From positions 61,199-125,198 of the forward strand of contig NZ_JBOEFX010000020.1 of assembly GCF_050633125.1 (NCBI RefSeq): 64,000 nt of DNA. Reading direction: 5' to 3'. Below the pieces are notes generated by a model. The model saw nothing but the letters and a program-made list of their open reading frames with translations, searched no databases and was not told the DNA's origin. Positions 43,512 through 51,658 of this stretch are shown piece after piece. Position 1 is the stretch's first letter. The number at the start of each line of letters is the position of its first letter. Source of the stretch: Lewinella sp050633125. GTDB taxonomy: Bacteria > Bacteroidota > Bacteroidia > Chitinophagales > Saprospiraceae. A program made the translations under genes and the position numbers.

Positions 43512-43850
43512 ATGAGTATTCGATTAATTATATCGGTTTTTACCCTAGCCGTGCTAGTGGCCTCCTGTGGGAAAGAGGAAGAGTTACCTCCACCGATTCC
43601 GCAGGACCAGCTCACTGAAATTCTTGCAGAAGCACTAATTCTGGAACCTGCCGGACGGGAGATGCCTTATCTTGTACAAGACAGCATTTATAAACAGTAT
43701 TATACTTTGATTCTTGGGGAGAAAGGTTATACCATGGAAGAATTTATAAGTAGTATGCAATGGTTGCAGAAGGAACCCAAACGACTGGAAGAGACGTATA
43801 CTAAGGTGTTGGAACACATCCAAATCATCGAAACTGAAGCGAATAACTGA
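43512..43850 (+). CDS. DUF4296 lipoprotein
   Basis: A 112-residue lipoprotein (IISVFTLAVLVASC, Cys near residue 19). The mature part has PPPIPQDQLTEILAEALILE and DSIYKQYYTLILGEKGYTME, typical of the DUF4296 family of Bacteroidota, ending in a helix with LEETYTKVLEHIQIIE. Function unknown. Its leader is entirely repeat sequence. The response regulator gene starts 106 bases downstream. Confidence 0.88.
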   Translation: MSIRLIISVFTLAVLVASCGKEEELPPPIPQDQLTEILAEALILEPAGREMPYLVQDSIYKQYYTLILGEKGYTMEEFISSMQWLQKEPKRLEETYTKVLEHIQIIETEANN

Positions 43851-43956
43851 TTTGAATTATGTTTAGCTAAATACTTGTTTAATAATAATTTAACATAGCA
43901 TGGCCCCCATTGGCAGGGCAAAGCTTTACTTTTGCCATTGAACTAGTAAAGACCTA

Positions 43957-44640
43957 ATGGAAACGGCAAAGATTTTAGTGGTTGATGATGAACCGGATAT
44001 CCTCGAATTTTTACAGTATAACCTGGAGAAAGAAGGGTTTTCGGTCGTGACAGCTTCAGATGGTGAAGCAGGTATCCAAATGGCAGAACAGGAAAGTCCT
44101 GATTTGATCATCCTCGACATTATGATGCCCAAAATGGATGGGGTAGAAGTGTGCAGAGTCCTGCGGTCACGACCGCAGTTTGCACAAACGGTAATTGCCT
44201 TCCTCACCGCTAGGGAGGAAGACTTCTCGCAAATTGCTGCACTCGAAACCGGTGGTGATGACTACATCACCAAGCCTATCCGGCCCCGCGTTTTTCTGAG
44301 CCGTATCCGTGCTTTATTGCGTAGATCTGAACGTAGTGAAAAAGAGGATGTGGAAAATATCATCCAGATAGGTGACTTGGCCATTGATCGTGATCGAATC
44401 TTGGTACAGCGAGGAGAAGAAACAATTGAGCTGGCCAAAAAAGAATTTGAGCTGCTCAATTTATTAGTCTCCAAGCCTGGTAAGGTTTTTTCAAGAGAAG
44501 AGATTTTCAATAAAGTATGGGGAACAGATGTGATTGTTGGCAACCGTACCATTGATGTCCACATTCGTAAATTGCGCGAAAAAATCGGCGACCATTACAT
44601 CAAGACCATAAAAGGAATTGGTTACAAATTCGAATTTTAA
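43957..44640 (+). CDS. OmpR/PhoB-family response regulator
   Basis: A 227-residue two-domain regulator. Receiver: acidic pair in VVDDEPDI (Asp10, Asp11), phosphorylation site Asp54 in LIILDIMMPKMDG, Thr in FLTAREE and Lys in DDYITKPIRP. DNA-binding winged helix from about 130: ELLNLLVSKPGKVFSREEIF and NRTIDVHIRKLREKIGDHYI. The kinase gene follows after 51 bases, so the two form a PhoB/PhoR-like pair. Its stop codon is again the first triplet of a family A repeat. Confidence 0.95.
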   Translation: METAKILVVDDEPDILEFLQYNLEKEGFSVVTASDGEAGIQMAEQESPDLIILDIMMPKMDGVEVCRVLRSRPQFAQTVIAFLTAREEDFSQIAALETGGDDYITKPIRPRVFLSRIRALLRRSERSEKEDVENIIQIGDLAIDRDRILVQRGEETIELAKKEFELLNLLVSKPGKVFSREEIFNKVWGTDVIVGNRTIDVHIRKLREKIGDHYIKTIKGIGYKFEF

Positions 44641-44684
44641 GGAACAGTACTTAGGAAAAATCGAACTTTACTTTCTGCGCAATA
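44638..44684 (+). repeat. Family A hairpin repeat, copy 6 (short form)
   Basis: TAAGGAACAGTAC starts on the stop codon of the regulator gene, and TTTACTTTCTGCGCAAT ends 8 bases before the ATG of the kinase gene. The inner stem-loop is absent. It is the only sequence between the two genes. Confidence 0.85.
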
Positions 44685-44691
44685 AACGGAC

Positions 44692-45741
44692 ATGCTTAAA
44701 AACTCAACGCCTCAACAAATAGCACTTTTTGTGGCCTTCCTGATTACAGCAGGGGGCAGCACTTGCTTTGTACTTACACTACTAGCGGTAGGAGCCTTTG
44801 ATATACAACTCATTTGGCTGATTTTTCCATTGGCCTTGTTTGGTATTTCCTATGCAGTAACCATCTATTTTCTTAAGAATTATATCTACAGGAAAATTAA
44901 GCTGATCTACAAAACGATCCACCGACAAAAGGTGTCTTCATCGGACAAAAGCCATTCGGTAGATGTTCAGACCAATATACTTGAGGATGTAGAAAAGGAA
45001 GTTAGCGACTGGGCGATGTTACAAGAAGCTGAGATCGCAAAGTACAAATCATGGGCAGAGTATCGTCGTAAATTCATTGGCGACATCTCGCATGAGTTGA
45101 AAACACCTATTTTTAATATCCAGGGATACCTCCATACTTTACTGGATGGCGGAATGGAGGACGAGACGATCAACCTCAAGTTTCTCCAGAAAGCTGCTAA
45201 GAATGTAGAACGCCTCTATACCATTGTCGAGGATTTGAGTGCAATTTCCCGCCTTGAAACCGGAGAGTTGATTTTGGAAATGCAGGTGTTCGATATCCGG
45301 GAATTAGCGCTGGAAGTGATAGAAGAACTTGAGTTTAAAGCCAGAGAAAATGAGTTGCTTTTGGAACTCAAAAGTGGTGCTGACCAGAGTTTTAGAGTGC
45401 GTGCAGATCGGGAAAGTATCCGACAGGTACTGGTAAATTTGGTAGATAACAGTATCAAATACGGCAAAGATAAGGGAAGTACAAAGTTGGGCTTCTATGA
45501 TATGGATAAATACATCCTCGTAGAAGTTGCAGACAACGGTATTGGTATCCCCAAAGAGCATTTGCCACACGTTTTCGATCGTTTCTATCGAGTCGACAAA
45601 AGCCGCTCACGTTTGCGCGGAGGTTCTGGCTTGGGCCTAGCTATCGTCAAGCACATCATGGAAGCGCACAAGCAGACCATCAATGTGAGAAGTACTGCCG
45701 ACTTGGGCTCTACTTTTGGATTTACCTTGGAGAAAGCGTAA
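44692..45741 (+). CDS. Sensor histidine kinase, PhoR-like
   Basis: A 349-residue kinase with two N-terminal membrane helices (about residues 9-35 and 40-62) and almost no periplasmic part. His134 in FIGDISHELKTPIFNIQGYL is the phosphoacceptor. The HATPase region has N-box LVNLVDNSIKYGKDKG, G1 VADNGIGIP, F-box HVFDRFYRVDKSR and G2 GGSGLGLAIVKHI. It lacks HAMP and PAS domains, so its signal is sensed in the membrane or by another protein. Partner is the regulator encoded just before. Confidence 0.95.
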   Translation: MLKNSTPQQIALFVAFLITAGGSTCFVLTLLAVGAFDIQLIWLIFPLALFGISYAVTIYFLKNYIYRKIKLIYKTIHRQKVSSSDKSHSVDVQTNILEDVEKEVSDWAMLQEAEIAKYKSWAEYRRKFIGDISHELKTPIFNIQGYLHTLLDGGMEDETINLKFLQKAAKNVERLYTIVEDLSAISRLETGELILEMQVFDIRELALEVIEELEFKARENELLLELKSGADQSFRVRADRESIRQVLVNLVDNSIKYGKDKGSTKLGFYDMDKYILVEVADNGIGIPKEHLPHVFDRFYRVDKSRSRLRGGSGLGLAIVKHIMEAHKQTINVRSTADLGSTFGFTLEKA

Positions 45742-45760
45742 AGCTCTAAGCTGGAAAGGA

Positions 45761-46708
45761 CTAAAACAACCGCTTCCGCTGGAAATACCAGGCGACCAAC
45801 AAGCTCAATACCACGGAAGAACCGATAATAAAAACGCTGGTATAGCTACTATCCTGCGCTGGCAGAGGTACGTTCATGCCATAAAAACTGGCAATCAGTG
45901 TGGGCACCATCAATATAATAGTGATAAGCGTGAGGCGGCGGATCGTAAGGTTCAGGTTGTTGGAGATAATGCTGCCGTAAGCATCCATTGTTCCGTTGAG
46001 GATATTGGTGTAGACGTTGGCCATTTCCAAAGCCTGGCTGTTGTCAATAATGATATCCTCGAAGAGATCGTTTTTGTCTTCGTTGGTTCTGATTTGGAGA
46101 AAATCAGTACGCTTCATCTTCATCTTCAACAGTTCGTTGGCACTGAGGGAATTCATGAAGTAAACCAGTGATTTTTCGATACTCAATAATTCCACCAGCT
46201 GTTTGTTTTGGCTGGAATCATAAAGCTCTTTCTCGATCATGTTCCGCCGCAGGTTCAACTTCTTCAGGCAGGTCAAGAATCGAAACACATTCTGCTCCAT
46301 GATCTGTAAAACGAAGGCCGATTCATCACTGGGATTGAAATGCTTGATCTTGTTGTCAAGAAATAACTGCAAAACCGGATTTTCAAAAGAAGTAATGGTA
46401 AGCAGATAATCAGGAATAAGGATAATACCTACCGGCACGGTAATGTAAACAGCGTCATTGTCTTCTTTTACACCGTTTAGCACAGGCGTATTCAATACAA
46501 TAAGTCGTACATCTTCTTCGCGCTCATAGCGAGAACGTTCGTCAATATCCAGCGAATCGGTCAGGAAGTCAAGCGGGAAATCAAATAGAATAGCCACCTC
46601 TTCGAGTTCCTCGTGGGTAAACGGAGGTTCGATGTTTACCCAGCAACCTGGTTTCGGTTCATCGAGCTCACGTAAGCGACCATCTTCTTTGATTAAATAA
46701 CGGATCAT
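45761..46708 (-). CDS. corA: CorA-family magnesium/divalent cation transporter
   Basis: A 315-residue protein: a large cytoplasmic N-terminal domain followed by two C-terminal helices. The signature is FYGMNVPLP at the end of the first helix (GMN motif of the pore), and the last helix (FIIGSSVVLSLLVAWYF) ends in basic residues RKRLF. It moves magnesium or cobalt through a homopentamer. It converges with the kinase gene, 19 bases between the stops. Confidence 0.93.
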   Translation of the reverse strand: MIRYLIKEDGRLRELDEPKPGCWVNIEPPFTHEELEEVAILFDFPLDFLTDSLDIDERSRYEREEDVRLIVLNTPVLNGVKEDNDAVYITVPVGIILIPDYLLTITSFENPVLQLFLDNKIKHFNPSDESAFVLQIMEQNVFRFLTCLKKLNLRRNMIEKELYDSSQNKQLVELLSIEKSLVYFMNSLSANELLKMKMKRTDFLQIRTNEDKNDLFEDIIIDNSQALEMANVYTNILNGTMDAYGSIISNNLNLTIRRLTLITIILMVPTLIASFYGMNVPLPAQDSSYTSVFIIGSSVVLSLLVAWYFQRKRLF

Positions 46709-46875
46709 AAGGCTTTTTTCAGCAGGTGTAAATCTACAATAAAAATAGGCGGCTCCCTAATTTTCCTCCTTCTCTGACAATTTTTGTGGTCAAGCTAAAG
46801 TGAAAAGGTTAAGCGACTGATAAGGAGCGTTATTTTTACTTTCGATCGACTCAAAAAACGAAAAATACCAGAGAA

Positions 46876-47553
46876 TCATTTTCTCTTTTGCAACTGCTCT
46901 GCAAAATAGCGGTAATACGGCAAGTCTGCCGGCCCCGCCGGCCCCCAGTGAGTCGTATGACCTTGCTGAATACGCCAATAGTCAGCAATGAGGTCTGCTT
47001 GTTGTTCGGGGTTGAAGTCTTCGAGGCGTGCTTGTAGCCTGGCCCAGTTGGCAACGCGTGGAGCACCGCCGTAGTTGTAACCCTCTTCACTGAATTGAGC
47101 CCGTAAGGCACGCGGAATGTAAACACTGCCCCAGTGTTGGAATTGCCACACGTGTACCATTTCATGGATGAGTAGCCCCGGCCCCATACGGCCCCAGGCA
47201 TTGATAGTGTAGAAGCTGACGTAGCAAATTTTCCATTGCGGTGGGCCCAGGTAAGCGCGCTCATCAATCCGTACTCGGTCATAGTCCAGGCTTTCGCCGA
47301 AAATAGGGTAGAGCAGCACACGCTCGGCATCCAAAAGGGGGCGACTTCGCCACTTGATAAAATCCTGTAAGGTTTCGTAGAACTCGGGAATAGCCAATAA
47401 GTCAAGCAAATAATGGAAGACTTCTACCCACCAGTGTACATCTGACCAACAAAAGCGCAGAATGTGCTGTCCCAGACGTTTACCCCGCAGTGGCACCCAG
47501 CGGATAGCATGCTGTAAACGAAGGTAAGCAGTGGATAATTTAGTATGAAGCAT
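46876..47553 (-). CDS. Hypothetical protein with HExxH motif
   Basis: A 225-residue protein. Its most telling part is LLIHEMVHVWQFQHWGS near residue 130, a zincin-type HExxH site of the sort found in DUF4157-like and related putative metallopeptidases; a downstream third ligand could be Glu/His in FNPEQQADLIADYWRIQ. There is no signal peptide, and the N terminus is rich in aromatic residues (CWSDVHWWVEVFHYLLDLL). Catalysis is not proven; many such domains are structural. A 166-base gap separates it from the corA gene, and it is divergent from the flank of queE only by a short spacer. Confidence 0.7.
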   Translation of the reverse strand: MLHTKLSTAYLRLQHAIRWVPLRGKRLGQHILRFCWSDVHWWVEVFHYLLDLLAIPEFYETLQDFIKWRSRPLLDAERVLLYPIFGESLDYDRVRIDERAYLGPPQWKICYVSFYTINAWGRMGPGLLIHEMVHVWQFQHWGSVYIPRALRAQFSEEGYNYGGAPRVANWARLQARLEDFNPEQQADLIADYWRIQQGHTTHWGPAGPADLPYYRYFAEQLQKRK

Positions 47554-47672
47554 GAATGAAAACCTGAGGCTATTTAGAAATTTGCACCTGATTGATTATA
47601 GCAAAATGTATCTACTTGAGAAACACTTGAAAGAACCTCTGCGTCTCCGCGCGATACAAACCATTTCGGCGA

Positions 47673-48302
47673 CTAGTCGATGTTTAAAACCTTGTGGGTT
47701 TGCAGGCTCATCCGCCATTGAGGATGTTGGAGGCAGTAATCCACGGTAGCCTGGATATTGGCTGCCTGTTCGGGCGAATCCATCGGCTGGAGGAAGAAAT
47801 GTGTAAAAGTAAGGTCTTTAAATAGCTCAGGTTCTGCCCCAGGCTGGGGATAAACAAGCTTGAGTTCATGTCCTTCGGTGAGTACAATGTCGGCACCAGC
47901 TTTAGGGCTTACACAAATCCAGTCCAAGCCTGCTGGTGCAGGCTTGGTGCCGTTGGTTTCTACGGCTACCTCAAAGCCACTCTCATGTAATGCTTCAATC
48001 AATGCTTCATCGAGTTGCAGAAGGGGTTCTCCTCCTGTGCATACGACATAAGGCTTACCACCTCCAGGCCATAGGCTAGCTATTTTTTCAGACAGCTCAG
48101 TAGCAGAATATCGCCCACCGTTTTTGCCGTCCGTTCCCCAGAAGTCGGTATCGCAGAACTGGCAAATGGCTTTGTGGCGATCTTCCTCGCGGCCACTCCA
48201 TAAATTGCAGCCCGTAAAGCGGCAAAAGACCGCCGGGCGACCCGTTTGCGCGCCTTCTCCCTGTAGGGTATAGTATATCTCTTTGATCTTGTACAATTCC
48301 AT
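47673..48302 (-). CDS. queE: 7-carboxy-7-deazaguanine synthase
   Basis: A 209-residue radical SAM enzyme of queuosine synthesis, converting carboxytetrahydropterin to carboxydeazaguanine. It begins YKIKEIYYTLQGEGAQTGRP. The iron-sulphur Cys are Cys32, Cys47 and Cys50, that is Cx14Cx2C in place of the usual radical SAM Cx3Cx2C, a spacing known from QueE enzymes such as that of Burkholderia. VCTGGEPLLQLD binds SAM and VETNGTK the substrate. The other pre-queuosine genes are not nearby, but a queuosine-tRNA glycosyltransferase-like gene lies at 60989. Confidence 0.95.
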   Translation of the reverse strand: MELYKIKEIYYTLQGEGAQTGRPAVFCRFTGCNLWSGREEDRHKAICQFCDTDFWGTDGKNGGRYSATELSEKIASLWPGGGKPYVVCTGGEPLLQLDEALIEALHESGFEVAVETNGTKPAPAGLDWICVSPKAGADIVLTEGHELKLVYPQPGAEPELFKDLTFTHFFLQPMDSPEQAANIQATVDYCLQHPQWRMSLQTHKVLNID

Positions 48303-48371
48303 TCCGCAAAGGTAGTTATTTATAAAATCGTAACCTTATTTTGTGCAAAAGACAAAAGGATTGACAACAAG

Positions 48372-49472
48372 ATGAAATCACCGCAATTAGACAAGGTTAC
48401 CATACCCACACTCTTACTTGATGTTGACCGCTGCCGGGCTAATATCCAGGAAATGAGCAAAAAAGCAGCCCGCTCCAATACATTCTTTCGCCCTCATTTT
48501 AAGACGCACCAATCCCTGGCGATTGGGCAATGGTTCAAAGCGGCTGGTGTCACCGCAATCACAGTCTCTTCTCTACAAATGGCGGAATATTTTGCCCCTG
48601 AGTGGGACGACATCACGGTGGCCTTCCCCGTCAATATTTTGGAGATAGATCGAATCAATCGCCTTGCCAGAAAGGTTAAATTGAATATTTTGGTCGAACA
48701 CACCGAAAGTTTGTGTTTCCTGAACGAGCATTTAACAGCACCAGTGGGCTATTTTGTAAAAATAGATGTTGGTTACGGCCGGACAGGTCTTCCTCCTCAA
48801 GCCCATCAGCGAATAGAGGAGTTGTTGACTTTTGCTTCTTCGGTGAACCTAAACTTTAAAGGATTTTTAGCCCATGCGGGACATACCTATGGCTGCCGGT
48901 CAGAAGCCGACATTTTAGCGATTCATGAGCAGAGTCGTAAAACCATGGTGGCTTTAAAGGAAAAATATCAATCTAGGTTTCGGGAATTAGTTATTTCCTT
49001 GGGAGATACGCCTAGTTGTAGTGTTGCCGAGGATTTTGCAGAGATTGATGAAATTCGCCCAGGCAACTTTGTTTTTTACGACCTCACGCAGGCTCGAATT
49101 GGTTCCAATACAACAGATCAGATAGCTGTAGCCATGGCTTGTCCTGTAGTCGCTCGGCATCCGGAACGCAACGAGTTGGTGGTCTATGGTGGTGGTGTAC
49201 ATCTTTCAAAAGATCGAATGGACGGAGAACCAGAAGGAACCATTTTTGGAAGAATAGCTCGATCAACGGAAAAAGGCTGGGGCGACCTCATTGCAGGAAT
49301 GTACCTGCGCAGCCTTTCGCAAGAACATGGCATAATCAAAGGGCCTTCTGCCGAAATAGAGCAATACCAAGTAGGGGATGTCGTTTTGGTGCTACCGGTG
49401 CATTCATGTATGGCTGCCAATGCGATGAAGGAGTACCTCACCTTGGAAGGGCAATGGATAGAACGACTCTAA
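48372..49472 (+). CDS. D-threonine aldolase/D-serine dehydratase-like PLP enzyme
   Basis: A 366-residue enzyme with an alanine racemase-type N-terminal barrel and the DSD1-type C-terminal domain. The PLP lysine is Lys44 in FFRPHFKTHQS. KIDVGYGRTGLPP and SLGDTPSCS shape the cofactor site. The metal site of the family appears as LVLPVHSCMAAN (His and Cys ligands). Such enzymes cleave D-threonine or dehydrate D-serine/D-hydroxyaspartate; which one holds here cannot be told. It is divergent from queE with a 69-base gap. Confidence 0.9.
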   Translation: MKSPQLDKVTIPTLLLDVDRCRANIQEMSKKAARSNTFFRPHFKTHQSLAIGQWFKAAGVTAITVSSLQMAEYFAPEWDDITVAFPVNILEIDRINRLARKVKLNILVEHTESLCFLNEHLTAPVGYFVKIDVGYGRTGLPPQAHQRIEELLTFASSVNLNFKGFLAHAGHTYGCRSEADILAIHEQSRKTMVALKEKYQSRFRELVISLGDTPSCSVAEDFAEIDEIRPGNFVFYDLTQARIGSNTTDQIAVAMACPVVARHPERNELVVYGGGVHLSKDRMDGEPEGTIFGRIARSTEKGWGDLIAGMYLRSLSQEHGIIKGPSAEIEQYQVGDVVLVLPVHSCMAANAMKEYLTLEGQWIERL

Positions 49473-49606
49473 TAAACAGACTGGATGCCTCGCTGCTTTA
49501 CTCTGTACTTTTCTTACCTTTGCTAGCTTTCTGGAAACAGTGAGTATCATTGTTGCGTTTAGGTAAATATTGACGAACAGCACCAGAAGACCCCAAAGCA
49601 AATTTT

Positions 49607-51637
49607 ATGCAATTTATATACCCGACATTTTTATGGGCGCTACTGGCTTTAGCGATTCCCATTATTATTCACCTGTTCTATTTTCGACGCTTTAAGCGGG
49701 TACTTTTCACGAATGTTAAGTTCCTGAAAGAAGTAAAGGAAGAGACCAGTATGCGATCGCGTTTGCGCAATTTGCTGGTGCTGGCATTGCGACTACTGGC
49801 CTTGGCGTTTTTGGTGTTTGCCTTTGCGCAACCGTTTATTCCGCAAAACCAGGAAGTTAAAACAGGGGCCAAGTCGGTAAGTGTATTTGTCGATAATTCC
49901 TTTAGTATGAGCGCGCTCAGCCAGGATGTGCCGCTATTGGAAAAAGCAAAACAACGAGCACGCGATGTTGTCAGAGCCTTTAATGTAGAGGACCGCTTCC
50001 AGATTCTGAGCAACGATTTTGCAGGCCGCAACCAACGATTGGTAGGGCAGGAAGAAGCTTTGGCACTCATTGATGAAATTACTATTGGCCCTGCTGTACG
50101 CAATTTATCGACGGTAACAGCGCGCCAGCAGCAAGCGTTAAACACCGGGCAGGCCGACAATCAGGCGATCTACCTGATCTCCGATTTTCAAAGAAATATA
50201 ACCGATCTAGAAGATTGGCAGGACAGTACTGTAGACATGACCCTGGTGCCACTACAGACCGTGCAGGAGCGCAATGTCGGTTTGGATTCAGCGTGGTTTG
50301 AAGCACCGGTACCATTGTTAAATCAAAACAACCGCCTCCTGGTAAGGATCAAAAATTACAGCGACGAAGACTTGGATAATGTCCGACTTAGCGTGCGCTA
50401 CAACGGCCAGGAAAAACCAGAAGGCGTACTTAGTATTCCGGCCCGTAGTACCCTCGTAGATTCTGTTAATATCAATATAAATCAGCCTGGCTGGCAAGAT
50501 GTAACGCTGAGTATCACGGATTACCCTGTACAGTTTGATGATCAGTATCATCTTAGCTTCCGGGTAGCCGAAAAGATCAAAGTACTCGTACTAGCGCCGG
50601 GTACCAACAACCGCTTCCTGCGAGCGGCGCTGGAAGGCCTAGGCATTTTTGCAGCTGACTTTCGTTCTAGTCAGGCGATTGACTACAGCAGTTTGAGTAC
50701 CTACCAGATGATCATCATGGAAGGTCTGCCAAGTATCTCTAGCGGCTTGTCCAATGAGCTACAGGCTTACGCCCAACAAGGAGGTAATCTATTAGTTTTC
50801 CCGGCGCGGAATGCCGATTTGGGCAGCTACCGCAGCTTCCTGACGCCGTTTCCGGCCAACGAACTCCGTGAATTTGATGAAACGCCTCGGACAGTGGGTA
50901 CGATCAACACCGAAGAGTTTATTTTCAATGATGTCTTCGAAAATCGTTCAGCGAGCTTGCGTTTGCCTACCACCCAAGGCAACTTCCCGCTGACCAGCTA
51001 TGGTGGTCGCCAAGAGGAGGCATTGATGAGCTACCGCGATGGATCTACCTACCTGGCGAAGTACCGCTCAGGCTTAGGCCATCTCTATTTGCTGGCAAGC
51101 CCCATCGACGAAGGAGCCAACGATCTGGTACAAAATGCCGAAGTTTTTGTACCCATGCTCTACAAGATGGCTATCTCAGCGGGTACTGCTCGCCCCTTGG
51201 CCTACACCATCGGTGAAGATGAAGTCGTGGAGACCATCCATCAGGTAAACGCCGGAGAGTTGGTGTATAAGCTCCGAGGCAGCGGCGAAGAATTTATCCC
51301 CGAGCAAAGAATTGTAGGCGCCAAAGTCTTTTTAGGCATTGATGAGCAGCTTTCAGAAGCTGGGTTTTACGAATTGTTTCTGAATGAAGAAAGTCCGCTG
51401 GATCATTTTGCGTTCAATTACAGCCGCCAGGAATCATCCTTGGATTACTACAACGCTGATGACCTACAAGCTCAGGTGGGCGACCGGGTAGACCTCATTG
51501 ATACAGCTGATGACAATGCTATTGCGACAGAAATCGAAGAACGTAGTCAAGGCATTGTACTTTGGCGCTGGTGCTTGATACTGGCCTTGATTTGGCTGGC
51601 CCTGGAAGTATTGGTACTGAGGTTTTGGAAAGTCTGA
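49607..51637 (+). CDS. BatA-domain/VWA-like membrane protein
   Basis: A 676-residue protein with the N-terminal double-helix BatA domain (FIYPTFLWALLALAIPIIIH then FYFRRFKRVLFTNVKFL and LLVLALRLLALAFLVFAFAQ). A von Willebrand A-like domain follows with the DxSxS metal site in VFVDNSFSMSALS (about residue 96). Middle parts are beta-rich and the C terminus has one more helix (LILALIWLALEVLVL). Bacteroidota carry these with AAA+ ATPase (MoxR) and DUF58 genes, none of which are here. The next gene starts 21 bases after it, so the two form an operon. Confidence 0.88.
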   Translation: MQFIYPTFLWALLALAIPIIIHLFYFRRFKRVLFTNVKFLKEVKEETSMRSRLRNLLVLALRLLALAFLVFAFAQPFIPQNQEVKTGAKSVSVFVDNSFSMSALSQDVPLLEKAKQRARDVVRAFNVEDRFQILSNDFAGRNQRLVGQEEALALIDEITIGPAVRNLSTVTARQQQALNTGQADNQAIYLISDFQRNITDLEDWQDSTVDMTLVPLQTVQERNVGLDSAWFEAPVPLLNQNNRLLVRIKNYSDEDLDNVRLSVRYNGQEKPEGVLSIPARSTLVDSVNININQPGWQDVTLSITDYPVQFDDQYHLSFRVAEKIKVLVLAPGTNNRFLRAALEGLGIFAADFRSSQAIDYSSLSTYQMIIMEGLPSISSGLSNELQAYAQQGGNLLVFPARNADLGSYRSFLTPFPANELREFDETPRTVGTINTEEFIFNDVFENRSASLRLPTTQGNFPLTSYGGRQEEALMSYRDGSTYLAKYRSGLGHLYLLASPIDEGANDLVQNAEVFVPMLYKMAISAGTARPLAYTIGEDEVVETIHQVNAGELVYKLRGSGEEFIPEQRIVGAKVFLGIDEQLSEAGFYELFLNEESPLDHFAFNYSRQESSLDYYNADDLQAQVGDRVDLIDTADDNAIATEIEERSQGIVLWRWCLILALIWLALEVLVLRFWKV

Positions 51638-51658
51638 TAAGGAAGTAATTACTGTTCT

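Noticed and set aside
47552..47749. Forward frame at the queE flank
   Set aside because: It overlaps the end of queE antisense and the start of a convincing reverse-strand gene; no motif.
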